Assembly: GCF_029581395.1 (NCBI RefSeq)
Contig: NZ_CP121113.1
Location: forward strand, 1,546,001-1,610,000
Direction of reading: 5' to 3'
Length of the DNA: 64,000 nucleotides
DNA from: Roseinatronobacter sp. S2
GTDB lineage: Bacteria > Pseudomonadota > Alphaproteobacteria > Rhodobacterales > Rhodobacteraceae
The notes under the pieces are model-generated. The model searched no databases and was not told where the DNA came from. It worked only from the letters and a program-made list of their open reading frames with translations. Each line of letters starts with the position of its first letter. Position 1 is the stretch's first letter. The position numbers were made by a program, and so were the translations under genes. Shown piece after piece: positions 1 through 10,123 of the stretch.

Positions 1-50
1 AGCATCACCCGCAAACCGGATGTTTCAACCTGATGAGACCCCGCGCCAAC

Positions 51-84
51 AAAAAAGGCAGCCCTTGTGATAGGGCTGCCTTTT
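51..84 (-). terminator. Terminator after etfBA
   Basis: A perfect 9-bp stem (57-65 with 72-80, six-base loop) is followed by T6 when read on the minus strand, 21 bases after the etfA stop. The plus-strand side carries TTTT, so it may work in both directions. Confidence 0.85.
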
Positions 85-104
85 CCAATGTCGCGTGCCG
101 CTGC

Positions 105-1031
105 TTACAGCTTTTCGGTCAGTTCCGGCACCATGGTGAACAGATCGCCCACAAGCCCGTAATCTGCCACCTGAAAAATGGGGGCTTCTTCATCCTTGTT
201 GATGGCAACAATGATCTTGCTGTCTTTCATACCCGCCAGGTGCTGGATCGCGCCGGAAATGCCGACGGCGATATACAGATCGGGGGCGACCACCTTGCCG
301 GTCTGGCCCACTTGCCAGTCGTTGGGCGCATAGCCGGAATCGACTGCGGCGCGTGATGCACCGACCGCTGCACCCAGTTTGTCGGCCAGCCCTTCGATCA
401 GCTTGAAGTCATCTTCCGACCCCACACCGCGCCCGCCGGATACAACCACCTTGGCCGAGGTCAACTCTGGCCGGTCGCTGGCGGCAACCTTGTCTTCGAC
501 CCATTCCGACAGGGCAGGGTTGTCTGCGGCTGAAATGGTCTCGACACTTGCAGATCCGCCTTGAGCAGCCGCGTCAAAAGTGGATGTGCGGATTGTCAGA
601 ACCTTGGTCGCATCGCCGGATTTGACGGTCTGGATTGCATTGCCCGCGTAAACCGGACGCTCGAACGTGTCAGCATCGACAATACCCGACACATCGGACA
701 GCACCATCACATCCAGAAGCGCTGCGACGCGGGGCAGAATGTTTTTTGCATCCGTCGTCGCGGGGGCCACGATATGGCTGTAATCGCCCGCAAGGCTGAC
801 AATCAGCGCGGCGGTGGGCTCGGCCAGACGGTGGCCCAGACTTGCATCCTCGGCGCACAGAACCTTGGCCACCCCGTCGATCTTCGCGGCACTTGCGGCA
901 GCGTCTGCCGCACTTGCGCCCGCACACAGGACCGTCACATCGCCCAGTTGCGCCGCAGCGCTCACCGCCTTGCAGGTTGCATCCATGTTCAGCACACCAT
1001 CGGTGACTTCGGCCAGAAGAAGAACTGCCAT
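105..1031 (-). CDS. etfA: Electron transfer flavoprotein subunit alpha
   Basis: FAD-binding subunit of the soluble ETF heterodimer. It takes electrons from acyl-CoA and other dehydrogenases and passes them to ETF-ubiquinone oxidoreductase. The 308-residue length is normal for the family. The N-terminal half is the ETF alpha/beta-type domain. The C-terminal half carries the FAD-binding signature: SGGRGVGS at 198-205, VGQTGKVV at 241-248 and GISGAIQH at 257-264. Its ATG overlaps the etfB stop by one base, so the two are translationally coupled in the usual etfB-etfA order. It probably serves the acyl-CoA dehydrogenase encoded near 23-25 kb. Family assignment is secure. Confidence 0.97.
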   Translation of the reverse strand: MAVLLLAEVTDGVLNMDATCKAVSAAAQLGDVTVLCAGASAADAAASAAKIDGVAKVLCAEDASLGHRLAEPTAALIVSLAGDYSHIVAPATTDAKNILPRVAALLDVMVLSDVSGIVDADTFERPVYAGNAIQTVKSGDATKVLTIRTSTFDAAAQGGSASVETISAADNPALSEWVEDKVAASDRPELTSAKVVVSGGRGVGSEDDFKLIEGLADKLGAAVGASRAAVDSGYAPNDWQVGQTGKVVAPDLYIAVGISGAIQHLAGMKDSKIIVAINKDEEAPIFQVADYGLVGDLFTMVPELTEKL

Positions 1032-1792
1032 CAGATTACCCCCGCTTCATCTTTCAGTTTCGCCAGCAACTCATCGACCGAACCGACCTTGACGCCTGCG
1101 GATCGCGCGGCAGGTTCTGTCGTTTTCACGATTTCCAGACGCGGGCTGACATCCACGCCGTAATCGGCGGGTGTTTTTTCATCCAGCGGCTTTTTCTTGG
1201 CCTTCATGATGTTGGGCAGCGATGCGTAACGCGGTTCATTCAGGCGCAGGTCCACACTGATAATCGCGGGCAGTTTGACCTTGATCGTCTGCAAGCCCCC
1301 GTCCACTTCGCGCGTCACGGTCGCGTGGTCCCCATCAACCGACACTTCGGATGCGAAAGTTGCCTGCGCCCATCCGGTCAGCGCGCCCAGCATCTGGCCG
1401 GTTGCGTTCATGTCATTGTCGATGGCCTGTTTGCCGCACAGCACGATTTGCGGCTGTTCTTCATCGATCACGGCTTTCAGCAGTTTTGCCACGGCCAGCG
1501 GTTCGATATCGGTATGCACATCATCGGCGGCATTGATCAGAATTGCGCGATCCGCCCCCATCGCCAATGCGGTGCGCAGCGTTTCCTGCGCCTGCTTCAC
1601 ACCGATGGACACGGCCACGATTTCTGTCACAACGCCTTTTTCCTTCAGGCGGATCGCTTCTTCTACCGCGATTTCGTCAAACGGATTCATCGACATTTTG
1701 ACATTCGCCAGATCGACCCCGCTGCCATCCGCTTTGACACGGACTTTCACGTTATAGTCGATCACGCGCTTGACTGGCACCAGAACCTTCAT
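1031..1792 (-). CDS. etfB: Electron transfer flavoprotein subunit beta
   Basis: AMP-binding small subunit of ETF, partner of EtfA. The protein is 253 residues, close to the usual 249-255. The start [14 protein letters not shown] and the segment [11 protein letters not shown] are typical of the family. It is the first gene of the etfBA pair, preceded by a 117-bp gap to the next minus-strand gene, which presumably holds the promoter. Nothing is unusual. Confidence 0.97.
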   Translation of the reverse strand: MKVLVPVKRVIDYNVKVRVKADGSGVDLANVKMSMNPFDEIAVEEAIRLKEKGVVTEIVAVSIGVKQAQETLRTALAMGADRAILINAADDVHTDIEPLAVAKLLKAVIDEEQPQIVLCGKQAIDNDMNATGQMLGALTGWAQATFASEVSVDGDHATVTREVDGGLQTIKVKLPAIISVDLRLNEPRYASLPNIMKAKKKPLDEKTPADYGVDVSPRLEIVKTTEPAARSAGVKVGSVDELLAKLKDEAGVI

Positions 1793-1909
1793 TGGCGTGT
1801 ATCTCCCTTTAGCAAAGCTTGTTCGTTTCTAACGACTTACACTTGCAGAAAACAATGCAAAAACGACATGATGGCAAATCCCGACGCCGCGTTACAGCAT
1901 ATGTCTGCG

Positions 1910-2482
1910 CTAACGGTTTGCGCCCGGAACCCAAAGGATGTCATCCGCGCCGTTGTTATTGGCAATGCGCCCGGCAACGAACAACCAGTCCGACAAACGG
2001 TTCAGGTATTTCACTGCCGATTCGTTGACCCCTTCGATCGTCGACAGGGCAACGGTTTCGCGTTCTGCGCGCCGTGCCACTGTACGGCACAGGTGGAAAT
2101 GTGCCGCCAATGCCGATCCCCCGGGCAGAATGAAACTGCGCAACGGCGTCAGATCTGCGTTCATCGCGTCTATCTCGCGTTCCAGCCGGTCCACCTGCGA
2201 CGGGATCATGCGCAGCGGGGTGTATTCGGCGTCCTTGTCGCGTTCCATATCGGGGCGGCACAGGTCCGCGCCCAGATCAAACAGATCGTTCTGAATGCGT
2301 GACAAGGCGTCCACCAGATCGCCGCTGGCATGCAGCCGTGCCAGACCCAGCGTTGCGTTCAACTCGTCTACAGTGCCATAGGCGGTCACACGTTGCGAAT
2401 GCTTGGCCACGCGCGCACCATTTCCCAGCGCGGTTTCGCCGGAATCGCCGGTGCGGGTGTATATCTTGTTCAGCACAACCAT
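1910..2482 (-). CDS. pduO: Cob(I)alamin adenosyltransferase, PduO type
   Basis: Transfers the adenosyl group of ATP to Co(I) corrinoid, giving adenosylcobalamin in the cytoplasm. The 190-residue protein shows the PduO-family ATP-binding N-terminus (TRTGDSGETALGNG, residues about 8-21), YGTVDELNATLG, the arginine-rich RRAERETVA segment and NRLSDWLFV near the C-terminus. The HIG1-like gene ends 3 bp upstream, so the two are probably one transcript. The symbol follows the PduO family. The gene may be annotated cobO-like elsewhere, but the fold differs from CobA/CobO. Confidence 0.93.
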   Translation of the reverse strand: MVVLNKIYTRTGDSGETALGNGARVAKHSQRVTAYGTVDELNATLGLARLHASGDLVDALSRIQNDLFDLGADLCRPDMERDKDAEYTPLRMIPSQVDRLEREIDAMNADLTPLRSFILPGGSALAAHFHLCRTVARRAERETVALSTIEGVNESAVKYLNRLSDWLFVAGRIANNNGADDILWVPGANR

Positions 2483-2485
2483 GGA

Positions 2486-2695
2486 TCAGGCTCCTTTCGA
2501 ACGGAAATAGGCAAAAGCGACAATCAGAACCACGGCCACGAATTGTGCATACAACCTGTAGCGCATCATCCTGTTGCCGTGCTTGCGGTTGAATTCGCCG
2601 CCTTTGGCAAACCCGCCGATTCCGATCAGCAGCACCACCAGAACCACCAGCGACGCGAATGCCGCGATCAGGAACATCGGGTCTTGCAGCAGCAT
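2486..2695 (-). CDS. Small twin-transmembrane HIG1-like protein
   Basis: A 69-residue membrane protein. It has one hydrophobic helix at about residues 7-29, a short basic loop with GGEFNRKHGNRMMRYR, and a second helix at about 44-62. The GG-N-MRYR loop between two helices is the pattern of the HIG1/twin-transmembrane family, which in mitochondria and alphaproteobacteria is linked to cytochrome oxidase assembly or stability. A good ribosome site (AAGGAG, 8 bases before ATG) supports this start. It is co-oriented with the adenosyltransferase gene 3 bp downstream. A role in respiration is an inference. Confidence 0.8.
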   Translation of the reverse strand: MLLQDPMFLIAAFASLVVLVVLLIGIGGFAKGGEFNRKHGNRMMRYRLYAQFVAVVLIVAFAYFRSKGA

Positions 2696-2769
2696 GTCGG
2701 GAACTCCTTATCGATTTGGCTGCAACTTAATCGTCCCCGCGCCAATTGCGAGGGGAAAACCAACCGTTG

Positions 2770-3594
2770 CTACATTTTGCCCAGAACGTAATCCAGCAGC
2801 CGCGTCGGCAGAACACGGCGCAGCCCGCCCAACACATAGGTTGGCGTGGTGACATAATAGCGCGGACGCGGGCGGCGGCTTTCAACGGCAGCAATCAGGC
2901 GGCGGGTCACCGCATCGGGGGGCAGTTCAAAGAAATCGGGTTCCGATTTGTCATAAAGGCGCGCCAGAAGTGCGTCGCGATACTGCTGCGCGCGGGGACT
3001 GTTTTCCCAGTCGATCCAGCGTTCAAAATGCGGGATGGAATTCTGGCGTATGCGCGATGTCACCGGCCCCGGTTCAATAAGCACAACATGAATTCCGGTG
3101 CCCGTCAGTTCCAGACGCAGCACATCAGACAGCCCTTCAAGCGCAAATTTCGTGGCGACATAGGCGCCGCGCCATTTCAGCCCCGCCAGCCCCAGAACGG
3201 ATGAATTCTGCACAATGCGCCCATGCCCCTGCGCGCGCATGACGGGCAGGACTGCGCGCGTCAGTTCGTGCCAGCCAAACAGGTTTGTTTCAAAGATGCT
3301 GCGCAGCGCGTCCGTAGGCAGATCTTCGGTCGCACCGGGTATCGCGAAAGCGCCGTTGTTAAACACCGCATCCAGTGTTCCGCCCGTGCGTTCAAGCGCT
3401 TGGGCCACAGCCTCATGAATCGTTGCAGTGTCCGTGTAATCCAGCACGAAGCTGTCCAGTCCTTCGGCGCGCAACCTGTCGCAGTCTTGTGGTTTGCGGC
3501 AGGTGGCAAAGACCTGCCAGCCCCGCTGTGACAGGGCATGCGCTGCGTTATGGCCTATTCCTGATGAACAGCCCGTAATCAAGATAGATGGCAT
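2770..3594 (-). CDS. Short-chain dehydrogenase/reductase
   Basis: A classical NAD(P)-dependent SDR of 274 residues. The cofactor motif TGCSSGIG is at residues 7-14, NNGAF stands in the NNAG position, and the catalytic YVATK follows a serine (SSVLG). The C-terminus resembles the oxidoreductases often annotated as DltE/retinol-dehydrogenase-like (the PGPVTS segment after the catalytic site). Substrate cannot be told from sequence. An AAGGGA site 4 bases before the ATG supports the start. Gaps of 74 bp and 30 bp separate it from its same-strand neighbours. Confidence 0.9.
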   Translation of the reverse strand: MPSILITGCSSGIGHNAAHALSQRGWQVFATCRKPQDCDRLRAEGLDSFVLDYTDTATIHEAVAQALERTGGTLDAVFNNGAFAIPGATEDLPTDALRSIFETNLFGWHELTRAVLPVMRAQGHGRIVQNSSVLGLAGLKWRGAYVATKFALEGLSDVLRLELTGTGIHVVLIEPGPVTSRIRQNSIPHFERWIDWENSPRAQQYRDALLARLYDKSEPDFFELPPDAVTRRLIAAVESRRPRPRYYVTTPTYVLGGLRRVLPTRLLDYVLGKM

Positions 3595-3624
3595 TTTATC
3601 CCTTCGGCGCAGGGGCTGATGATG

Positions 3625-5034
3625 TCACGATGCCCAGGATTCGCGTTTGCGATAGATGGTCGAAGGGGCAATGTCCAGTTCGCGCGCGGCCTTGGGCACG
3701 GACCCCGCATTGCGCCGGATCGCAGAGGTGATCACCAACTCCTCGATCTCGGCCATGGTCATGCCGCTTAGAACATCGGCGGGTGTCGCACCGGATGGCA
3801 GACCCGTTTGCGTGACTGCTGAGTCCGCGTCGGCATAACTCAGAAGTTCCGGCGGCAGCATCTGCGGGGTCACGATCGGGCCATCATGCAGCACCACAGC
3901 AAGGCGCAGCACATTCACCAGTTCGCGCAGGTTTCCCCGCCACGGGGCCTTGCGGAAGATTGCAGTAGTCTCGCCGGACAGTCCGGTAAAGGTTTTGCCT
4001 TCTTCCTGCGCGATCTGGACCAGAAGATGACGCGCCAGAATATTCACATCCTCGCCCCGGTCGCGCAGGGGGGGGACATGCATGGGGATAACAAACAATC
4101 TGTAATACAGATCTTCGCGCAGCTTGCCGCTGCGCATTTCTTCTGCCGGGTCACGAGTGGCCGCACAGATGATGCGCACATCAATCCTGACCTGATCACC
4201 GCCCCCTGTTGGTGCCGCAGTCCCGTTTTGCAGAAAATGCAAAAGCCTTGCCTGCACAGCAGGTGCCATGTCGTGAATGTTTTCCAGAAACAGACTGCCA
4301 GCATCTGCCTTGATCAAGGCACCGGCCCTTATGCCGGATGATGGCGCATTGCTGCGCTGGGCCTGCCCGAACAGTTCGTATTCCTGCATCTCTCGCGGGA
4401 TTGCGCTACAATTAAAGGTGACAAAACGGTTCTTGGACCGCGCCGATTTCAGGTGCACGGCGCGCGCGCAAAGTTCCTTGCCGGTGCCACTTTCGCCCAA
4501 CACAAAAACCGGCGCCATGGATTTGGCAACCGCGCTGATTTTTTTGTGTAGCTGGTGCATCACCTCGGACTGGCCAAGGAATGAAGAATCTATGGCGTCT
4601 GTCGTCTGCTCGTTGCTGGAAATATCAGCGGGCAAATCCCGTTGACTTTCGGCATGGGCGTTGGCCACTGCGCTTATCAGGCGGATGTCGCCCAATGGCT
4701 TGACCAGAAAGTCATGTGCGCCCGCACGCGTTGCTTCGACTGCGGCATTGACCGACCCGTTTGCAGTTATGACGATAATGCGTGTGCTTGGTTGCAGTGC
4801 CAGCATTTCGCGCATGACGACCATGCCATCTGAATCCGGTAACATAAGGTCAAGCAACACCACGCCCGGCCGGGATTCGGCGAATTTTGACAATGCCTCC
4901 TGCCCGTTAGAGGCACAGATGGCATTGTACCCCGCTTTACGCAGGATGGTCCGGTAAAGCATTTGCAGCGACGGCGTGTCTTCAACAAGCAGAAGCGAAG
5001 ATATGGTTGACTGGCTACTCATGTTTACATTCAT
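3625..5034 (-). CDS. NtrC-family response regulator without GAFTGA
   Basis: The order is REC domain (about 12-125; acidic pair E18-D19, phospho-acceptor D62, T90, K112), AAA+ domain (about 150-385) and a Fis-type helix-turn-helix (about 425-465). Walker A is intact (GESGTGKE, 180-187). Two key features are not. The sigma-54 contact loop GAFTGA, expected at 227-232 between ELFG (220-223) and Walker B, reads RSNAPS although the spacing is preserved. Walker B reads LFLENI (248-253) instead of LFLDEI. It therefore probably does not remodel sigma-54 holoenzyme and may act as a sigma-70-type activator or a repressor, as NtrC and HupR do in Rhodobacter. It directly abuts the upstream Hpt gene, which suggests it receives phosphate from that protein. 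An alternative start is the ATG at 5022. Confidence 0.9.
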   Translation of the reverse strand: MNVNMSSQSTISSLLLVEDTPSLQMLYRTILRKAGYNAICASNGQEALSKFAESRPGVVLLDLMLPDSDGMVVMREMLALQPSTRIIVITANGSVNAAVEATRAGAHDFLVKPLGDIRLISAVANAHAESQRDLPADISSNEQTTDAIDSSFLGQSEVMHQLHKKISAVAKSMAPVFVLGESGTGKELCARAVHLKSARSKNRFVTFNCSAIPREMQEYELFGQAQRSNAPSSGIRAGALIKADAGSLFLENIHDMAPAVQARLLHFLQNGTAAPTGGGDQVRIDVRIICAATRDPAEEMRSGKLREDLYYRLFVIPMHVPPLRDRGEDVNILARHLLVQIAQEEGKTFTGLSGETTAIFRKAPWRGNLRELVNVLRLAVVLHDGPIVTPQMLPPELLSYADADSAVTQTGLPSGATPADVLSGMTMAEIEELVITSAIRRNAGSVPKAARELDIAPSTIYRKRESWAS

Positions 5035-5403
5035 TTACATATTCTCAATAAATTGCGCCAAGGCGGTTCGAACACGATCACATTCATCGATCACTTCGGG
5101 CAATGCGGCGGCAAGGGCCGCACCGTCCTTATTTTGCGCCATTTTTTCCGCGCGCAAAGATAGTTCCGGCAAAGCGACCGCCCCGATCGTAAGTGCAAGG
5201 CCCTTCATTTCGTGTGCAATCATGTAAATTGCCTGAAAATTCAGGTCTGTGCCGGAATTCGAAACAGACAGATGCGCTTGCAGATCGCTGTGCAGCCGCG
5301 CAAAATCCTGTGTAAGTTGTTCTGCCAGGGCAGCCGCCACATCGCTACCACCTGTTTCCAGAAGGGCGAGAAATATCTTACGGTCGAGCGCGTCGGATGT
5401 CAT
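5035..5403 (-). CDS. Hpt phosphotransfer protein
   Basis: A 122-residue, helical histidine phosphotransfer protein. The motif AHEMKGLALTIGA carries the phospho-accepting histidine and the conserved Lys-Gly. No kinase domain is attached, so it should be a stand-alone relay between a hybrid kinase elsewhere and the response regulator that starts at the base after its stop codon. I chose the ATG at 5403. A TTG four codons further upstream is possible, and neither has a clear ribosome site. The cognate kinase is not in the window. Confidence 0.85.
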   Translation of the reverse strand: MTSDALDRKIFLALLETGGSDVAAALAEQLTQDFARLHSDLQAHLSVSNSGTDLNFQAIYMIAHEMKGLALTIGAVALPELSLRAEKMAQNKDGAALAAALPEVIDECDRVRTALAQFIENM

Positions 5404-5726
5404 ATTGCTGCCCAAAAGATGTCATAATTTTGCCCAAATTCCCACGTAGCGTCCCCTACGACTATTTTAGCGCATCCGATTGTTACAGTATACCCATCAG
5501 ATTGCAACCTTACGGAGAGCAGTCTTCTGGAAACCCGGCAGGATTGATTGAATTTAGAAAAATATGACCTGCCTGTGTTTCAATCTAGCGCCAGAAAATC
5601 AGAAGTCCGCGAAGTCTTGATATAAATTGTCAAGAATACAGCGCTGGCTCCGGCGCTTCACTTGCATAAGTGACGAAATCACAAGGCCGTGCCATGCGCG
5701 GTGGCTTGCCCGCGCATGGCGTTGTT
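5404..5726. other. Gene-free stretch between hpt and prpE
   Basis: About 320 bp with no supported gene. The left part is AT-richer than its surroundings and should hold the promoter of the Hpt/regulator pair. The right end holds an inverted repeat just past the prpE stop. I see no recognisable RNA gene. Confidence 0.5.
5691..5720 (-). terminator. Hairpin after prpE, no T-run
   Basis: Perfect 10-bp arms (5691-5700 and 5711-5720, core GCCATGCGCG) around a 10-base loop, starting 6 bases after the prpE stop on the minus strand. No U-tract follows, so it may be a processing or mRNA-stabilising hairpin, not an intrinsic terminator. Confidence 0.5.
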
Positions 5727-7619
5727 TCAGCCTTTCGGGTAGCCCAACCCCTGAAGCGCTTTTGCAATCTCTGGCAGTATGGCGGGGTCGTCAATCGTGG
5801 CGGGCATCTTGTAAGCCTTGCCGTCTGCGATGCTGGCCATTGTCGCGCGCAATATCTTGCCCGACCGCGTCTTGGGCAGGCGGTCGACCACCACCGCCAG
5901 TTTGAATGCGGCGACGGGGCCAATCCTGTCGCGCACCAGTTTCACACATTCCTGCGCAATCGCTGCATTGTCGCGTGTTGTGCCGGAATTCAGGCACAGG
6001 AAACCCAATGGCAGCTGGCCTTTCAGGTCATCTGCTATGCCGATGACGGCGCATTCTGCGACATCAGGGTGGCTGGCAAGCACTTCTTCCATGCCGCCGG
6101 TTGACAGGCGGTGTCCGGCAACGTTGATCACGTCATCTGTGCGCGCCATGATATAGACGTAGCCATCCGCATCCACATATCCCGCATCCCCTGTTGCGTA
6201 ATAGCCGGGAAACTGGTCCAGATAGCTTTTGCGAAAGCGGTCTTCGGCGTTCCACAATGTGGGCAGCGTGCCGGGGGGCAGGGGCAGCTTGATGGCGATG
6301 GCGCCCAATGTGTTCGCGCCGACCGGATTGCCACCTTCATCAAGCACATGAATGTCATAGCTGGGCATCGCGACTGCAGGCGATCCCAGTTTGACCGGCA
6401 GGGGTTCGATCCCCATCGGGTTTGCCGCAATCGGCCAACCGGATTCGGTTTGCCACCAATGGTCAATGACAGGCACCTTCAACTGGTCTTGGGCCCATTC
6501 AATGGTGTCAGGGTCGGCACGCTCGCCTGCCAGATAGACAGTTTTCAGGCAGGACAGGTCATATTTGCGCACAAATTCGCCTTTGGGATCTTCGCGTTTG
6601 ACGGCGCGGAAGGCTGTGGGCGCGGTGAAGAAGATTTTGACCTTATGCTCGGAAATTACCCGCCAGAAGGTGCCTGCATCGGGGGTGCCGATGGGTTTGC
6701 CTTCGAATACGATGGTGGTGTTGCCCGCGATCAGCGGCGCATAGCAGATATAGCTGTGCCCCACGACCCAGCCCACATCGCTTGCTGCCCAGAACACATC
6801 GCCGGGGTCCACATCATAGATGTTTTTCATCGTCCATTGCAGCGCCACCAGATGGCCCGCAGTCGGGCGCACCACCCCCTTGGGCTGGCCTGTCGTGCCG
6901 GACGTATACAGCACATAGGCGGGATGGTCCCCCTCGACCGGCAGGCATTCAGCCGATGCAACACCGTATTGAAACGCATGCCAGTCATAATCCCGGCCAT
7001 CTGTCAGCTTGGCAACTTCCTGTTCGCGCTGAAAGATGACGCAGAAGTCAGGCGTGTGTGATGCCAGTTCAATCGCGCCATCCAGCAGCGGTTTGTAATG
7101 AATAACGCGCCCCGGTTCCAGCCCGCAGGATGCGGCGATAATGCATTTGGGTTGCGCATCATTAATCCGCACGGCCAGTTCATTTGCGGCAAATCCGCCG
7201 AAAACAACAGAGTGAATCGCCCCCAGCCGTGCGCAGGCCAGCATTGCCTCCAGGGCTTCGGGGATCATGGGCATGTAGATGATAACGCGGTCGCCCTTTT
7301 GCACACCTTTGGCGCGCAGCGCCCCCGCGAGAGAGGCCACGCGGTCACGCATTTCACGATATGTCAGTTCGCGTTTTGAATGGGTGACGGGGCTGTCATG
7401 GATAACGGCCACCTGATCGCCGCGCCCTGCATCAACATGGCGGTCCAGCGCATTCCAGCAGGTATTGACCAGCCCATCCTTGAACCATTCATACAAGGGG
7501 GCGTTGTCGTCGAACAATGCCTTGGACGGGGGGCGCACCCAGTCGATTTTTTGCGCTTGTTCCATCCAGAACCCGTTGGGGTCTGAAATCGACCATTGGT
7601 GCAAATCGGCATAACGCAT
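5727..7619 (-). CDS. prpE: Propionyl-CoA synthetase
   Basis: ATP-dependent, AMP-forming ligase that activates propionate (or acetate) to its CoA ester. The 630-residue protein belongs to the acetyl-CoA-synthetase-like group. It has an N-terminal ACAS segment, P-loop YTSGTTGQPKGVV, the adenylation core, the ARTDDVINVAGHR hinge region and the C-terminal catalytic lysine in KTRSGKILR. Length and overall pattern fit PrpE better than Acs (about 650). The ATG at 7619 was chosen because GGGAGG stands 7 bases upstream. An in-frame start nine codons earlier has no such site. It is a monocistronic minus-strand gene between two hairpins. Confidence 0.9.
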   Translation of the reverse strand: MRYADLHQWSISDPNGFWMEQAQKIDWVRPPSKALFDDNAPLYEWFKDGLVNTCWNALDRHVDAGRGDQVAVIHDSPVTHSKRELTYREMRDRVASLAGALRAKGVQKGDRVIIYMPMIPEALEAMLACARLGAIHSVVFGGFAANELAVRINDAQPKCIIAASCGLEPGRVIHYKPLLDGAIELASHTPDFCVIFQREQEVAKLTDGRDYDWHAFQYGVASAECLPVEGDHPAYVLYTSGTTGQPKGVVRPTAGHLVALQWTMKNIYDVDPGDVFWAASDVGWVVGHSYICYAPLIAGNTTIVFEGKPIGTPDAGTFWRVISEHKVKIFFTAPTAFRAVKREDPKGEFVRKYDLSCLKTVYLAGERADPDTIEWAQDQLKVPVIDHWWQTESGWPIAANPMGIEPLPVKLGSPAVAMPSYDIHVLDEGGNPVGANTLGAIAIKLPLPPGTLPTLWNAEDRFRKSYLDQFPGYYATGDAGYVDADGYVYIMARTDDVINVAGHRLSTGGMEEVLASHPDVAECAVIGIADDLKGQLPLGFLCLNSGTTRDNAAIAQECVKLVRDRIGPVAAFKLAVVVDRLPKTRSGKILRATMASIADGKAYKMPATIDDPAILPEIAKALQGLGYPKG

Positions 7620-7756
7620 GACTGTCCCTCCCATGAACCTGAGCATTGATCATCAGATAGACGACAGCAGCGCGCGCGCGCAATCCTGTTAACGGGAACA
7701 TGGCGGTTGCGGCGCAAAAATTTGCACAATTGCTTTGCAAATTTTTGCAAATTCAC

Positions 7757-7784
7757 GAAAACCCCACCCTTTTGCGGGGGTGGG
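7757..7784 (-). terminator. Terminator after maeB
   Basis: An 8-bp GC stem (7762-7769 with 7777-7784) with a seven-base loop, followed by TTTT on the minus strand, 37 bases beyond the malic enzyme stop. Confidence 0.75.
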
Positions 7785-7820
7785 AAGGCAGGTTTGCAAA
7801 GCCCGGCCGATATTGCGACC

Positions 7821-10100
7821 TTAGCCGTAAATGGATACCGGCGTTCCGGCCAGCGCCGACATGTTCAACAACCCGCGCGGGGTGATGGACGGGGTGACAA
7901 TATGCGCGGTGTTTCCCATGCCCATAAGGATTGGCCCGACTTCCAGTGCATCGCCGCGCATCTTCAGAATGTTGCGCACCCCGCTGGCCGCATCCGTATT
8001 GGCGAATATCAGCACATTGGCGGGTTCTGAAAACCGCGCATTGGGGAACATGCGTGCGCGTAGCGCGGGGTCCAGCGCCGCATCGACATGCATTTCGCCC
8101 TCATAGTCGAAATCCAGACCGGCCGCGTCCAGTATTTCAAGGGCTGCGCGCATGTTGCGCCCCGACGGTGTGTCGAGATTGCCGAACTGGCTGTGCGAGC
8201 AAAGCGCAATCTTGGGGTCCAGCCCGAAGCGGCGCACATGGCGGGCGGCACCGATGGCGGTTTCGGCAATCTGCTGGGGTGTCGGGTTCGGGTGAACCTG
8301 CGTGTCGGCAATAAACAGGTTCCCTTCTTGCTGGATCATCAGACTTAGCGCGCCCACGGGGTGGCGGTCTTTGCTGCCCAGAATCCGCGTGACATAGTTC
8401 AAATGCCACAGGAACTGCCCGAATGTCCCGCAGATCAGACTGTCGGCATCGCCCCTGTGCACCATGATTGCGCCGATGGCTGTGGTGTTGGTGCGCAAAA
8501 TGGCGCGCGCCAGATCGGGGGTGACCCCGCTGCGTTCCATCAGCGCGTGATAGCTTTGCCAGTAATCGCGGTAGCGCGGGTCATCTTGTGGGTTGACCAG
8601 TTCGAAATCGCGCCCCGGCTGGATGGACAGGCCCGCGCGTTCCAGCCGCATGTTCACCACCTCTGGCCGCCCGATCAGGATGGGCACTTCGGTGGTTTCT
8701 TCCAGCATGGCGGAAGCGGCGCGCAACACGCGCTCATCCTCTCCTTCGGCAAAGACGATGCGCCGTGACGCAGCGCGCGCGGCTTCAAACACCGGTCGCA
8801 TGATCATGGCCGACCGGAAGACAGACGCATCAAGTTTGGCCTTATAGGCGGTCAGGTCGTCCAGCGGGCGTTTTGCCACGCCCGAGTCCATGGCAGCCTT
8901 GGCCACCGCGCTGGCCACAACGCCCATCAGGCGCGGATCAAACGGTTTCGGAATCAAATAGTCCGGCCCGAAGCTTAACTGTTCGCCCTTATAGGCGGCG
9001 GCGGCTTCGGCACTGGTGGTGGCGCGTGCAAGGGCGGCAATCCCTTCGACACAGCCGATCTGCATGGCATCGTTGATTTCGGTTGCGCCCACATCCAGCG
9101 CACCGCGGAAAATGAACGGAAAGCACAACACGTTATTGACCTGATTGGGAAAATCCGACCGGCCAGTCGCAATAATCGCATCGGGGGCCACTTCGCGCAC
9201 CTGATCGGGCAGGATTTCCGGTGTCGGGTTGGCCAGTGCGAAGATGATCGGGCGCCTGCCCATGCGCGCAACATGTGCTGCGGTCAGTGCGCCCGGACCG
9301 GACAGGCCCAGAAACAGATCCGCGCCGTCAATCACATCATCAAGGGTGCGCTTGTCGGTGGCTTGTGCAAAGGCCGATTTTTGCGGGTTCATATCCTGCT
9401 CGCGGCCTTCATGGACCAGCCCGTGAATGTCGCACAACCAGATATTTTCGCGCCGCACCCCCAGTTTTACCAGCATGTTCAGGCAGGCAATTCCGGCCGC
9501 GCCGCCCCCCGTGCTGACAATCTTGATATCCTCGAACGCCTTGCCTGCAACGCGCAGCGCATTGGTGGCCGCCGCCCCCACAACGATGGCCGTGCCGTGC
9601 TGGTCGTCATGGAACACCGGAATTCCCATGCGTTCACGGCAGATCCGTTCCACGATGAAGCAATCCGGTGCCTTGATATCTTCCAGATTGATCGCGCCAA
9701 ACGTGGGTTCCAGTGCGCAGACAATGTCTGCCAGCCGTTCGGGGTCTGGCTCATTCAGTTCAATATCGAAACAGTCAATATTGGCGAATTTCTTGAACAG
9801 AACCGCCTTGCCCTCCATCACCGGCTTGGATGCCAGCGCCCCGATATTGCCAAGGCCCAGCACAGCCGTGCCGTTGGTGACCACCGCCACCAGATTGCCG
9901 CGCGCGGTGTAGCGGGCCGCATCTTCGGGGTTTGCCTTGATTTCCAGACAGGCTTCGGCCACGCCGGGGGAGTAGGCGCGCGACAGGTCATACCCGTTGG
10001 CCAGCGGTTTGGTCGGACGCACTTCCAACTTACCGGGGCGCGGATATTCATGATAGATCAGGGCAGGATGACGGCTGTCATCCGATGGCAGGTCGGTCAT
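7821..10100 (-). CDS. maeB: NADP-malic enzyme with phosphotransacetylase-like domain
   Basis: Oxidative decarboxylation of malate to pyruvate. The 759-residue length is that of the proteobacterial MaeB fusion: malic N-terminal domain (about 20-150), NAD(P)-binding malic domain (about 165-400, with [15 protein letters not shown]), and a C-terminal phosphotransacetylase-like domain (about 430-759), thought to be regulatory in this family and not an active Pta. The start is supported by GGGGG 6 bases upstream. A short near-palindrome lies just upstream. With PckA in this window it covers the anaplerotic/gluconeogenic exits from the TCA cycle. Confidence 0.95.
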   Translation of the reverse strand: MTDLPSDDSRHPALIYHEYPRPGKLEVRPTKPLANGYDLSRAYSPGVAEACLEIKANPEDAARYTARGNLVAVVTNGTAVLGLGNIGALASKPVMEGKAVLFKKFANIDCFDIELNEPDPERLADIVCALEPTFGAINLEDIKAPDCFIVERICRERMGIPVFHDDQHGTAIVVGAAATNALRVAGKAFEDIKIVSTGGGAAGIACLNMLVKLGVRRENIWLCDIHGLVHEGREQDMNPQKSAFAQATDKRTLDDVIDGADLFLGLSGPGALTAAHVARMGRRPIIFALANPTPEILPDQVREVAPDAIIATGRSDFPNQVNNVLCFPFIFRGALDVGATEINDAMQIGCVEGIAALARATTSAEAAAAYKGEQLSFGPDYLIPKPFDPRLMGVVASAVAKAAMDSGVAKRPLDDLTAYKAKLDASVFRSAMIMRPVFEAARAASRRIVFAEGEDERVLRAASAMLEETTEVPILIGRPEVVNMRLERAGLSIQPGRDFELVNPQDDPRYRDYWQSYHALMERSGVTPDLARAILRTNTTAIGAIMVHRGDADSLICGTFGQFLWHLNYVTRILGSKDRHPVGALSLMIQQEGNLFIADTQVHPNPTPQQIAETAIGAARHVRRFGLDPKIALCSHSQFGNLDTPSGRNMRAALEILDAAGLDFDYEGEMHVDAALDPALRARMFPNARFSEPANVLIFANTDAASGVRNILKMRGDALEVGPILMGMGNTAHIVTPSITPRGLLNMSALAGTPVSIYG

Positions 10101-10123
10101 GTTGGTCCCCCGAGTTTAATTTT

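Noticed and set aside
1325..2302. A 325-codon open frame antisense to etfB and pduO
   Set aside because: Spans two well-supported genes on the other strand and has His/Gln-rich nonsense composition.
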